Source: Taudactylus pleione
Lineage: Eukaryota; Chordata; Amphibia; Anura; Myobatrachidae
Reading direction: 5' to 3'
DNA: 64,000 bases
NCBI GenBank assembly: GCA_031769625.1
Contig: JAUIMM010000126.1
Span: forward strand, 6,720,001 to 6,784,000
In this document: positions 54,121 to 64,000 of the stretch, one piece after another
How positions within the stretch are numbered: position 1 is the stretch's first letter
How the letters are laid out: each line of letters starts with the position of its first letter
Made by a program: the position numbers and the translations under genes
The notes under the pieces: model-generated
What the model saw: the letters and a program-made list of their open reading frames with translations, nothing else
Told to the model about the DNA's origin: nothing
The model's database searches: none

Positions 54121-54452
54121 TATCATTACAATGATACTGCCTCACAGCACTGCGGATGTGGGTTCTCTTAATACCATGGCCTTAACTATGTGGAGTTTGT
54201 ATATTCTCCCCTTGCTTGAGTGTGTTTCTCCAGGCACTTCGGTTTCCTCTCACAAGCCAAAAATATAATGGTAGGTTAATTCTCTCACAATGAAAAAAAG
54301 AACCCTAGTGTGTATGTATGGGTACATGTAGTAGGAAACATAGATTGTAAGCTCCACTATGGCAGGGACTGATGTGAATGGCCCAATATTCTCTGCAAAG
54401 CGCTGCAGAATATGTGTGCTCTATATAAATAACTGGTAATAAAATTTTTAAT
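54121..54452 (+). mobile_element. tRNA-derived SINE with L2-like tail (copy 2, decayed)
   Basis: Matches the SINE at 24366 from ACTGCCTCACAGCACTG through TGTGGAGTTTGTATATTCTC and ATTGTAAGCTCCACTATGGC to GCTCTATATAAATAA. The A box and 5' head are missing and the B box is damaged (GGTTCTCTTAATACC). Confidence 0.85.
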
Positions 54453-54463
54453 CTAGAATGTTG

Positions 54464-54710
54464 ACATACTGTATGTTTTATTGATTATTTTAGCCTATCA
54501 CTAACCCTAGACCTAACCCATTAGTTTAACCCTAAAACTAACTATAACCATGAAAATCAACAAAAAATATGTTGATATTCTGGTGTTAACATGTAAAATG
54601 TTGACATCGTATATGTGTTAACTTTTAACCATTTCAACCTAATTGTATGTTGAAATATTGGTTGTCGACCTATTGTCCATGTTGACATTCTGACTGTCAA
54701 CATTCTGTTG
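54464..54710. repeat. Element with GTTGACAT ends and CCCTAAC words
   Basis: GAATGTTGACATAC at the left and TGTCAACATTC at the right form inverted ends. The interior has CCCTAGACCTAACCC. It resembles an AT-rich relative of the telomere-like arrays at 26.6 and 58.8 kb. Confidence 0.5.
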
Positions 54711-54858
54711 TAGAAATTCTGAATGTAATTTACCTGACCTGATACCAGTCCCATGTAGGTCAGCAGCAATAGTCAAGCTAGTCATGACAGACATGTTAGT
54801 GTTTTTCATTGAGAATGAATAAAAACATTTATAGCATCAATGCATTCATTTATTGAAC

Positions 54859-54860
<2 letters not shown>

Positions 54861-54899
<39 letters not shown>
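54861..54899. repeat. (TA)n microsatellite
   Basis: Uninterrupted TA run. Confidence 0.95.
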
Positions 54900-54903
<4 letters not shown>

Positions 54904-56025
54904 ATGTATTGCCTTAAGGATTAAGCTATGCATTTATATTTATTTATAATATTATATAATTACTTCATGGTGGATTATATATTTGTTTTGATGGAAGATT
55001 TGACATAGTACGGTATATCATGAATTTTTGTAATGAACACTTGTCAATTATTAAATTTTTCAGTGTTCGTGCATGACTCAATGTTTTGGAACCCTTTGTG
55101 ACTGCCTAATATGTATTACTAAAATAGAACATTTTAGATACATCAGTATCTGCTTAATATGCAGAATCTGCTGATTTTTAAATTTAGTTTTTTTATTCAA
55201 ATGTTATAAACATGCAAAACATTAATTTTTTTAAGTATAATTACACATCATGTAAAATGTGCTTTCAACAAGAACACAAATAAAGACATGTTATTGTGCA
55301 TTCTGTAAAGCTTGAAAATTTAAGAGACTATAACATTATCCCTGACAGTAGAACCAACCAACCAGCTACCAATCATAATCTTACAGGCTGTGCTTGCAAA
55401 ATGACAGCTAGGAGCTGACTGTTCAGCACTCCTTCTAGATCTACTCCACCCCATCAAACCCCCCAAGGCCCAGCACACAGACCCCTAAGACTCTAAAGTT
55501 ATGTAGAATGACTATATTCAAAAGCACAAGGAGACACCTGACATCTTGGCCATTTTTTCCAAATTTTGGGAGACACTTTTTGCTACCATATAAAAATTCC
55601 TTATGACCAAAAGTTAAGTTAATAGGGCCACCCATTCTGAGAAAGAGGGCATGACAGAAGCCATCCAGCATCTAGCTATGCAAACCTTCGCCAACATACA
55701 TACATTGTTAATGTATTGCAGGAGCATAGAAGTCATAGAGTCCTCCATGCCAATTCCAAATATACATACAGTATCTGCTGCTTTTTAGAAATACTGTTAT
55801 GAATAATAATTTAAAAAATTACTGGAGCACCCACTATTCCCATGATAACAATATTTGAATATGTAAAGCCTTCATATTTTTACCCTTCTTCACACTTTTT
55901 GATTATTATGTTTGAGTTTAAATGTCTAGTAGCACCTGGCAAAACCTGACTATATCTGCACTGCTAAGATTTAATGAGAGCCCAAAGGTTTATTACTGTA
56001 TATTCCTTACAGCAGTTAGCCATTC
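54900..56025. other. Unassigned AT-rich sequence
   Basis: Nothing recognised on either strand. Confidence 0.4.
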
Positions 56026-56331
56026 ATGTCCTTGCCAATGAAAGCATTTGCAAATTCTTTTCACATGTTAATTTTTAATTTAAATCTTGGGATTAGGCCC
56101 TTAAAACATTACATTCAAGACATTAATGTAGCCACTATAGTAGCAATGAAACATAGACTAACAAAAATGCAGTTAGTTGTACAGACCTGCTTTGGAGAGA
56201 GATTACGAGGGAGGTTGAACAGAATGAAAGCAGATGCAATTAAGCTAATGCAAGTTCGGTGTCAAAAGGTTATAGATATTTCAAGAGATGAACAATTTGC
56301 TGTCTGGAAAAAGAGAAGAGCTCTTGCATGA
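56026..56331 (+). CDS. Orphan 101-codon open frame, unrecognised
   Basis: Basic, Met/Lys/Arg-rich predicted peptide with LRGRLNRMKADAIKLMQVRC and DEQFAVWKKRRALA in its C-terminal half. No domain recognised, no signal peptide, no obvious promoter or splice sites. It is the only frame in this AT-rich stretch whose composition looks protein-like, but chance or an old unrecognised repeat is more likely than a real gene. Confidence 0.12.
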   Translation: MSLPMKAFANSFHMLIFNLNLGIRPLKHYIQDINVATIVAMKHRLTKMQLVVQTCFGERLRGRLNRMKADAIKLMQVRCQKVIDISRDEQFAVWKKRRALA

Positions 56332-56773
56332 AATGCCTCTCAATTCAGATTTATTATGCTTTTAGTTGTGTTGTATGTGATACAATTAGCAGGAGGTGCC
56401 AATAAGACTTTAATTCAAGGACATGGTCATCCCTATGCCATCTGTTATTAATTGCACTGTCCTTTCTATAGCTAGCCAGAAGGGAGGATCTACAGGTTCC
56501 TAGTATAAGAAAATGTCTGTAACTGAATACAAACTGTATACTATTATGTTATGATTATGAAGTAACCATAAAAATAGTATACTGTATGCAGTATAGTTGC
56601 ATCTGGTTTAAATTTTAATAATAATAATAATAATAAGAATATTTGTTTATGATTTGAAATGTGCAAGTGAATATTCACCTGAGTACACCAAGTGATTTTG
56701 CTATGAGAAGTAATTATGGTGCATAGCAGCAATACTATATATAAACTGAGATACTGTAGTAACATTTCTTCAT
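56332..56773. other. Unassigned sequence with (AAT)n
   Basis: Contains a short AAT run at 56618-56635. Nothing else recognised. Confidence 0.4.
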
Positions 56774-57113
56774 ACCTATTCAATGGTGAAAAGTTATCAC
56801 CGTTTTTTATCAAAGACTTGTCAAAACTGCGATAAGTCTTTGAAATTGAATAGGGTGTAAAAGCAAAACCTGCGATAATGACGTCATAATTGCGATATTA
56901 ACGCAAAAACGATGTTATCGCACCCATATTGAATACCCCTGATTGTCAGGGGTATTCAATATGGGTGCGATAACATCATTTTTGCGTTAATATCGCAATT
57001 ATGATGTCATTATCACAGGTTTACTTTTACACCGTATTCAATTTCAAAGCCTTATCGCAGTTTTGACAAGTCTTTGATAAAAAACGGTGATAACTTTTCA
57101 CCATTGAATAGGT
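56774..57113. repeat. 340-bp near-perfect palindrome
   Basis: Arms 56774-56942 and 56946-57113, separated by three bases. I count about seven differences between the arms by eye. Outer ends read ACCTATTCAATGG / CCATTGAATAGGT and the centre GAATACCCCTGA / TCAGGGGTATTC. No coding. Confidence 0.95.
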
Positions 57114-57811
57114 GTCGAAAAAAAGTGCAGAATTGGGGTTTAGGGGTGCAGGCTTAAAAAAAATAGCCTGCACCCCTGAGAATGACATTTAAAAAAGAAC
57201 TGTGTCAAAAAAAGTTAAAAAAAAAATAGGGACACCCCAAAAAAATATTTTAAAAATTGGGGTGCAAAAAAAAAATTGGGAAAAAATTGTTAAACAATAG
57301 GGAAATAGGTTCAGGGCTATTCTGCAAGTATGCCGCTGATGTTTTCCTAGAATAGAATTATAGCGGCAGGTGCACAAATGCAGAATTTTTAAAAAATTAC
57401 TTTAGGGACACCAAAATATGCTAGTACCCATTTTCATGTACCCCAAATTTGATGGGACCACTTAAAAAAATAAAAAAAAATAACCTAAGTGCTCTTCTGC
57501 ATCACTTCTTCAATGTCAGGGAAAAAACACCTGCTGCGGCTATTTAAATCCCCGACTTTCAATTAAAGGCTAAAACGGGGGTACCCATAGTGTTCCCCCA
57601 TGTTTTTACAACTTTAGGGGGGTCTTACAATTATTTTAAGGAAAAATTTGTAACTTTACGCAAATCCAACTTCGGAGTTTCCCGTTTTCATTAATTTTAT
57701 ATTGAATACGGGGATAAGCGAGACCGCACACCAGACTTTAACGCAGGAAAAAACTCCGATATGAAACATTAACTTCGACAGTGAAGATAACGTTTCATAT
57801 TGAATACCCCT
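56946..57811. mobile_element. Foldback DNA element with AGGGGTATTCAATATG ends
   Basis: From the centre of the palindrome (CAGGGGTATTCAATATGG) to 57811, where the complement reads AGGGGTATTCAATATG. The two ends are inverted copies. The interior is A-run-rich with a GGGTGCAGGCT/AGCCTGCACCC hairpin (57146-57177). The left arm of the palindrome would then be an inverted piece of a second copy. No transposase. Confidence 0.65.
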
Positions 57812-58314
57812 CTGTGTCTCCTAATGAATTGTGGTGCAATGGTGCAATACTTTTATTTCCATTGCATTACATTAATGTCCATTACATTGTTACTTACAGA
57901 TCTGTGTCACTTTAGCAAAATACTGAATTAAATATAGTCCATACTGAACTGAATTTGATGTCACATATCTTTGGTATACATAAAGGTAATTTAATTAAAT
58001 TGCCTAATACTATTTGGAAAGAAAAGGGGAGATATAATAAAGTGAACCTAGACATAATATGTGTTTGTATTGCCAGAGTTTAATATTGTGCTAATAAATG
58101 TATGACTGTATCATGCACTGCATGCACCTACACAATATAGCTTTTTCATCTGTAGATAGGTTTGTTGTGTGAACTGTGCTTTCTATGTATATGGAATTCA
58201 AATTAGGGACTGTGATACCACTGGTACTGTAGGTAGTGAGATATTCTAGCTAATTGGTAATTTATGGAAGTGTTTGATTCTTCTATAAATTTATATGCTT
58301 TCAGACATCTATCA
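57812..58314. other. Unassigned AT-rich sequence
   Basis: No gene or repeat boundary seen. Confidence 0.4.
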
Positions 58315-58612
58315 GAGCAATTCAATTGTTGCTCCGATCAGATGCCCATTAGCAGCGGCAGTCACATATTTTCTCGCAACCTCTGTAGGTGTGAAAATAA
58401 TTGTGTAAAAAGCCCTTCGTTTAGACGCCCAAACCTGGACTTTAGATGCCTAAACCAGGTTTTTAGACAGGGTTAGCCACTTTTCATGTCTAAACCCTGT
58501 TCTTTTGGGCATGTAAAATACAAATGGGCGTCTGATCAGAGCAATAATGTAATTGCTCCAATAAACACCCATTAGTTAGACGGCCAGTGCTAACAATCGA
58601 ATACCCCCGTTA
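58315..58612. mobile_element. Inverted-repeat MITE (candidate)
   Basis: Left GAGCAATTCAATTGTTGCTC and CCGATCAGATGCCCAT are mirrored by ATGGGCGTCTGATCAGAGCA and AATTGCTCC near 58525-58560. The right end GAATACCCCCGTT resembles the termini of the element at 56946-57811. Confidence 0.55.
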
Positions 58613-58756
58613 GGGCTTTATTTACAAAGCAGAGGCTTTTTTATGCCTGCTTCCCGGTGGGTTGAAGGTGAAAATTAAAAATGTGACTTGCAGTCAGTGT
58701 TAAACCTGTTATGCTTTACTCTGTAGTTGGGGATGGGAGTCCGGCACCCGGGATGC

Positions 58757-59505
58757 TGGCTGTCAAAATACCGACAGCAGCATCCCGATGCTAAGAATCT
58801 TGACAGGGGACATGTAAGTACCCTAAACATCCCTCCTTCACCCCCTAACCCTCCTGTGTTGCACCCTAACCCTCCCCATTAGTGCCTAAACCTAACCCTC
58901 CACTCTTAGTGCACAACCCTAACCCCCCTGGTGGTGCCTAACCCTCCCTGTCCATAGCCTAACCCTAACCTCCCCCCTCCCGCAGCCTAATGCTAAACCC
59001 CCCCGGGTGCCTAAATCTAACCCTCCCCCTAAGTGCTTAAACCTAACCCTCCCCCCATAGTGCCCAACCCTAACCCCCCCAATGGTGCCTAACCCTAACC
59101 CCCCTGTCCATAGCCTAATCCTAACCTCCCCCTCCCACAGATTAATGCTAAACCCCCCATGGTGCCTAAACCTAACCCTCCCCCTGAGTGCTTAAACCTA
59201 ACCCTCCCCGCTTAGTGCCCAACACTAACCCCCCAATGGTGCCTAACCTTAATCCCCCCTGTCCATAGCCTAACCCTAACCTCCCCCCTCCCACAGCCTA
59301 ACGCTAAACCCCCAGGGTGCCTAAACCTAACCCTCCTACCCCTGTGGCTAACAGCTAAGGGCAGCCGCTGTACTTACCATCGGGGTGCCTGCTGTCAGAA
59401 TCCCAGTGTCGTCATCTCCCTTCATGTTGGGATTCCAGTGCTGGTGTCTTGTCCACAGTTCTGGATTCCAGTGCCGGGATTTCGGCAGCTGGCATCCTGA
59501 TGGTC
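58757..59505. repeat. Telomere-like CCTAACCCTAACC degenerate array, copy 2
   Basis: C-rich strand with CCTAACCCTAACC words and CCCCTCCC/GTGCCTAA spacers in a higher-order pattern of about 170 bases (starts near 58860, 59040, 59190). The ends GGGATGCTGGCTGTCAAAAT and the complement GGATGCCAGCTGCCGAAAT look like inverted termini, so the array is probably the body of a DNA element. Opposite orientation to 26600-27075. Confidence 0.72.
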
Positions 59506-59747
59506 ATCAATTTAACTACATCTCTTACACTGACTGTAGGTGCCATTTAAAATTTTCACCTGCAACCCATCTGGAAGTAGAGGCATACAAAAGCCATTGC
59601 TTTGTAAATAAAGCCCTTGGGGTCAAATGTCATAGTACACAATTTGTGGAAGCCAATGCAATTTAATTAGGATTGTCACTAAATTTAAAGCGGAGATTTG
59701 AGTAAAGGCAAAGCCGACCTTGTTTTGCCGTTTAGCTAATTGCCACT
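59506..59747. other. Unassigned sequence
   Basis: Nothing recognised. Confidence 0.4.
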
Positions 59748-60509
59748 TAGGGGAAATTTACTAAGAATTGCGTTGGGATGTGATCCATTCTCACACCTTA
59801 TCTCTGAAATGTTTTTTTGTGGCAAAACACACATTTGCAAAGAATCGTGTTTGCTTGCATTTTGTCATTCAATGGTGTAACTAGTTGTGCTATGGTTTGT
59901 GTGAGATCAGTCAATTAGAGTGTGTTTTGCAACTGAATTCCCAACTGAAATTGCAAATGTGTAATACGATGGAACTGGCACCCCCCAAATTTGCTTGCGA
60001 AATCGGAGCAAATTTAAGAAAATCACAAACATAATCTGTTTGGTCACAATTGCTCCTGGGCCCTTTCAGTCAGCCGGTGCAGACCACAAGAAATAGGTGC
60101 CTGTACACAGACAACTGAGAGTCCTGCCACAGCCATGCTTGTCAGCAGAAATAGAGTGTTGCAGCTGAATTTGTGGCCTTTTATAAGCATTGAGTTGGGG
60201 CTAATTCAAATGATTTACACATATCAACATGATTTTTAAAACAAGTGCATTGATTTTGTGCATTGGTATGCGATTTGGGTGCGAGTTTCATCGATATTGT
60301 AAACACGATTCTTAGTAAATTCATGATTTGCATTTATACCAATGTTATTATGACAATTCTTGCTTCGTTGATGATTTGATGTATTTTGGTTTGCGAAGTC
60401 ATGTTTGACATGCAAAATCCATGCAATTTGACCAATATTAAATTCTTGATTTGTAAACTCTTTCCTTTATCACGGAATTTGGCCAAATACATTTCTTAGT
60501 TAATCCCCA
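59748..60509. mobile_element. MITE, GGGGAAATTTACTAA family (copy 4)
   Basis: Left TTAGGGGAAATTTACTAAG, right (complement) TGGGGATTAACTAAGAAATG. About 760 bp, with a different interior from copies 1-3, so a sister subfamily. No coding. Confidence 0.65.
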
Positions 60510-60581
60510 CATTATAATCTAATTACTCTCACAATGGAAGCACTCACAAATTGCTAGACTGCAGAATTAATGTTCTGTCAT

Positions 60582-60898
60582 TAAAGCTGGGTACACACCT
60601 AAAGATTTTCTGTCCAACCATCCAACTAGTTGATTGGTTGGAATGAAAATTTGGTAATGAATGGGATAAATGATGATCAGCAATTTACTCCTAAATGCCA
60701 GAAAACAGGTGAAAATGGTAGTTTAGCCAAATGTTTGATCTAAACAATTTGTTCAAACAACAATTTTTGTAAATTTTCCGGCATTTGGGAGCAAATTGCT
60801 GATTGTCATTTGCTTTCATACCTTACCAGATTTTCATTCCAACCAATCAACTAGTTGGATGGTTGGAAAGAAAATATTTAGGAGTGAACCCAGCCTTA
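60582..60898. mobile_element. Palindromic MITE with GCTGGGTACACACC ends
   Basis: 317 bp. TAAAGCTGGGTACACACCTA at the left and its near complement at the right; both arms share CCAACCATCCAACTAGTTGA and GATTGGTTGGAATGAAAAT. The middle is also partly inverted (GGCATTTGGGAGCAAATTGC). Confidence 0.88.
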
Positions 60899-61140
60899 GA
60901 TTTAAAGCATCAGCAAAAATTTTTTCGACAAATGTAAAGCAAATCACATTTTGCCATTTTGGTCAGCTATGTGCCACATTAATAACAAATGTAAACATAG
61001 CATAATTCTGCCCATATGCAGAATGTACATATACTGTACAGCCCATAAATCAGCATTATTAGAATATGCACCAAATTTCTGCAGGCATATAACTTGCGTC
61101 CGGCGGAAATTCATACCGATTCCCGTACAGTAGTTGGTTG
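60899..61140. other. Unassigned sequence
   Basis: Possible outer part of the minus-strand PLE tail that follows. Nothing certain. Confidence 0.35.
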
Positions 61141-62160
61141 AGGTCCCACAAATTCCACAGATGATCTCTCCTTTCCAATGCATTTTGATACTTTACAGGT
61201 GTGTATCTTCCTCAAGGCATAAGGAGAGGCACATTGGGGCAAGTATTAATACCCCCTTAGATCATATACAGCATCAAACATAATGCCAGACATGGATCAA
61301 TTACCGTCTATTCATTAATTAAAAAAAACTTTAACCATATCCTGGAATATGCTTTGCTCTTTATCTATTACCTAAGGTCCCACTCAAACAATCAAAATGT
61401 CCTAAGTGGGTGTCATTTCTCCTTCCCACCAGCGGCAACTCTCAAAAGCCACGTCTACATCCATCAAAAGTTCCGGGTACAACCTACTGGACTTGCTGGA
61501 AGTGCGTCCACGCATTCCACCTCAGAGGACCTCTTCTGATGTCCTTCCGGTCCCGTCGGGATGTGCGTATGTGTCTCACCAGATACTTCCAATTAGTTGT
61601 TTGCCTTCCAATGAATTGTATATAAGCTTTTGAATTGCATCTCAAGCAAGGGAAGCCAGCACACCCCGTTAACTAGCAGGACTCCACCTCGCAGGCTCCA
61701 TTAATGCAAGTCTACAGGTAACAAGTGTTGTCATCCAGCAAACCCCCCTCCACCAGTGGTCGGAACTACAATCCTTCAACTCACCAGCATCACCCTTCCA
61801 GTACCCAGGATTGTACGGAACGGACATGTCAAGTTAAGTGGGACGCCGCTTCTCCTACATGACTATATGAACAATAGATCTATATAGCATCACCATTCAC
61901 AAGCATTCTTTCTAATTCAGTGTGCTCATCTACCTACATTATTGTGATTCTTTTTTTGTGCTCAACAGTGTTCATTTAATCTGTTTTATGTGTACAACCT
62001 CATCTATATGTGCATATACCACATGTTTGTAATATTGTGCTTTAACTTTTACAGTTTCTTATCATAATTATGTGTATAACTTCTTTTACATATATGTGAT
62101 ACAAATCTGTTGTTAACAGTGTGTTTATCCAATAAATAGATTTTCACTAATATCCATCTA
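61141..62160 (-). mobile_element. PLE tail / terminal repeat region, minus strand
   Basis: On the minus strand, CTTGAGGAAGATAC (from 61216) is followed by GTATCAAAATGCATTGG (to 61174). This is the PLE tail layout, with GATAC/GTATC able to pair as the inner stem and GAAAC decayed to AAAAT. GC-richer upstream sequence (61400-61900) may be the element's untranslated region. No coding domain found. Confidence 0.45.
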
Positions 62161-62860
62161 AGTGTGTTTTAGACTGATGTACATACACCACATATAAGGG
62201 TATAGCGCGGTAACAAACCTTGCTCCATATTATTAACCAAGAGGTAAGGCACCTCTATCTTACCTGCAGCAAACCCTGAAACCCTTATTATCCAGTGCAT
62301 AAGGAACCCAGTACCATTTCCACTACTTCAAAAACAAGCTTCCGGAACAACACTGTCATGCCAAGGGAACCGATGGTGAATCCATTGCCTTTTCCTACAT
62401 CCAGAACTTCCAGTGAGTTAGATGAATTGATACTGACAAATGTCCTTTAGGAGAGCCACATCAAGTGTGTCATGTGTTATCCACCTGAAATACATTCAGA
62501 GGCCACTTTATAAGGTACTCCTTTTTATTTTGGGGTAGGACCATCTTTTTGCCCAGAGACAGACCAAAACAGGCTTCATATCATGGATTCAATTAGGTTC
62601 TGGAAAAATTTCTTAGAGACCCTTGTCCATATTGAAATAATCCCATCACAATATACCTTGAAAAAGATCCATCATTGCATAGAAACGCATTGGTGGGGAC
62701 AGTTCAGTGTATCTGGAGGGAGACCATACTGAGGAGGAGATTTTACACAACTTAATACTTGGGTATGAGTCCTCTTACTTTTAGTTTGGGCTGTTTACTT
62801 TTATGTTGTAAATAAAAGAATTTCTGCTTGTGAACTTTTTTGGTGCTTGTCTCTCCTTAT
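62161..62860 (+). mobile_element. PLE tail with terminal signature, plus strand
   Basis: CCTTGAAAAAGATCC (62656) and AGAAACGCATTGG (62681-62693) form a PLE tail motif, and the fragment ends TTTGGTGCTTGTCTCTCC at 62840-62857, the shared terminal word. It faces the minus-strand tail at 61141-62160. No nuclease or RT remnant was recognised. Confidence 0.5.
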
Positions 62861-64000
62861 ACAGTTTTTGAAGCTGGTCACATTGAAGGAATACATTTCT
62901 GGTCAAAAGAAAAAGAAGGCTTGATTTCCTATATTAAGGGAGAAAGACCCACCAAATGTGCCAGTTTTACTAATAAGCCTGTGAGTGTATTCAACGGGGG
63001 CATCTAATGTCACATTATATTTATGGAAAAGGTGACACTATCTGGAGGAAAGATTCACCTGTCATGCCTGTTTATTCACTCAAAAAGTGTAAGTGTAATG
63101 TAGAGGCGGCATCCCCACTAGAATAGTTTGTGGACTATTCATCCCCATACCTCACACGGTGTTATATTGTTTTTGATACAATATATAAATAATATATAAA
63201 TGAGGATATGTTGTATCTTTTCTCTCTTTTATGTATACTTCGTAACTGAAATTGAAGAGGAGGATCTCCCCTTAAAGAACTGAAGGGAAATGTGGCTGAT
63301 GTTTCTAGTGCCATATGCAAACTGTTAAGTATTTAATTGTATATATAACCATCACAATATTGTTGAAGACTTTTTTGCTGCACATTCATAGATGGGAGAT
63401 ATTTTGAGATACGTGAATAGATGTTTGTTGGTCTAGTTTCATTAATAGCCTTATATGTAAGTAATAGTATTTTGTACTATGTAGAATACAGATAACCAAT
63501 GGAGGGACTGACAAAGCAGAGCAGTAGACGATAAACATTTAGCAAAGATCAGCCTCACTGCTGCAAACATAATGGATTGTAGTGGTGAGAGTCTGATTTG
63601 CAATAATCAAGAGATAATGTTGCTCTGGGCAGCATCTCCACTTCTAAAACCTCTCACTTTAGAAAATATAGCCCAATGAGTGCAGAAATTACAGTTTTTG
63701 CAGTGTCTTGTGTAAGATATGGTTTTAATCTGGATATGTTTTAGATATATGTAACAGTGTTTTAAATGTTGGGAAAAATGGACAGGTTGCAGTGAAGGAT
63801 AACACCAAGGCAGCAAGCTTGTGGGGTGAGGTTGATTGTCAAGTTATCAACAGTGATAGAGATATCAGGTTTGTAACTACTATTGGCCAGTGGAAATATT
63901 ATTGATTCAGTTTTGGAAATATTAAGTTTGAGGCGCCGAGATAATATCCAAAATGAAATGGCAGAAAGACATTCAGTAAATAGACCAATACAGATGGTGA
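62861..64000. other. Unassigned; last ~500 bases look like an old dispersed repeat
   Basis: No gene recognised. From about 63480 the sequence (GGAGGGACTGACAAAGCAGA, CACCAAGGCAGCAAGC, GTTTGAGGCGCCGAGA and AAATGGCAGAAAGACATTC words) resembles a widespread vertebrate interspersed repeat whose name I cannot give with certainty. It runs off the window. Confidence 0.3.

Noticed and set aside
1..64000. Host protein-coding gene or novel defence-type gene cluster
   Set aside because: Both strands were read for known domains; every recognisable coding block belongs to a mobile element. No operon-like or clustered arrangement of non-transposon genes was seen.

Overview
This 64 kb window looks like intergenic or intronic DNA from a repeat-rich vertebrate, most likely an anuran amphibian. 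That assignment rests on the mix of repeats: many Penelope-like elements (PLEs), Ty3/gypsy, hAT, Tc1 and mariner transposons, an L2-type LINE, an L2-tailed tRNA SINE, palindromic MITEs and long AT microsatellites. No host protein-coding exon could be recognised. All recognisable coding sequence belongs to decayed mobile elements.

Layout. 1-4 kb: three PLE pieces in alternating orientation (A minus, B plus, C minus), with A and B meeting at a foldback junction. 4-5.8 kb: unassigned sequence with a purine-rich minisatellite and an AT run. 5.8-9.2 kb: a Neptune-like PLE (D) with reverse transcriptase, CxxC linker and GIY-YIG endonuclease, followed 60 bp later by a full-length 5S rRNA-derived pseudogene. 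9.3-11.1 kb: a MITE, AT/GATA runs and PLE tails, one carrying a hammerhead-like core. 11.98-15.45 kb: hAT copy 1 on the minus strand, with a perfect 8-bp target duplication and a ~160-bp minisatellite. 16-18.7 kb: two large MITEs of one family. 18.7-24.1 kb: a repeat-poor, AT-rich block. 24.1-28.3 kb: a PLE tail, a tRNA-SINE, MITEs, a telomere-like degenerate array and a ~70-bp tandem repeat.

28.3-37.2 kb: hAT copy 2 on the plus strand, split by a 4.5-kb Ty3/gypsy retrotransposon that keeps a 5-bp target duplication but lost its integrase core and most of its 3' LTR. 37.5 kb: a small hAT-type MITE with a perfect 8-bp duplication. 37.7-41.7 kb: an L2-type LINE ending in an (ATA)n tail. 42-44.6 kb: two MITEs and a second PLE foldback (H). 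44.7-46.3 kb: a mariner carrying a nested MITE. 46.4-47 kb: a PLE end and a 63-bp inverted repeat. 47.2-48.9 kb: a Tc1-family element inside a TA microsatellite. 48.9-51.6 kb: PLE I on the minus strand. 51.7-52.5 kb: two TA-flanked MITEs. 52.5-64 kb: mostly unassigned AT-rich DNA with a second SINE copy, a 340-bp near-perfect palindrome, telomere-like arrays, more MITEs and two further PLE tails.

How the parts relate. The elements record successive insertion: gypsy into hAT, MITE into mariner, Tc1 into microsatellite, MITE into a PLE tail. The SINE tail resembles the end of the local LINE, which fits L2-driven SINE movement. hAT copy 1 is an internally deleted relative of copy 2. Every transposase or polymerase reading frame seen has stops, frameshifts or lost catalytic residues, so nothing here looks autonomously active. 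The most unusual structures are the PLE foldback junctions, the recurrent hammerhead-like tail motifs, the 5S-derived copy next to a PLE, and the palindrome at 56.8-57.1 kb.
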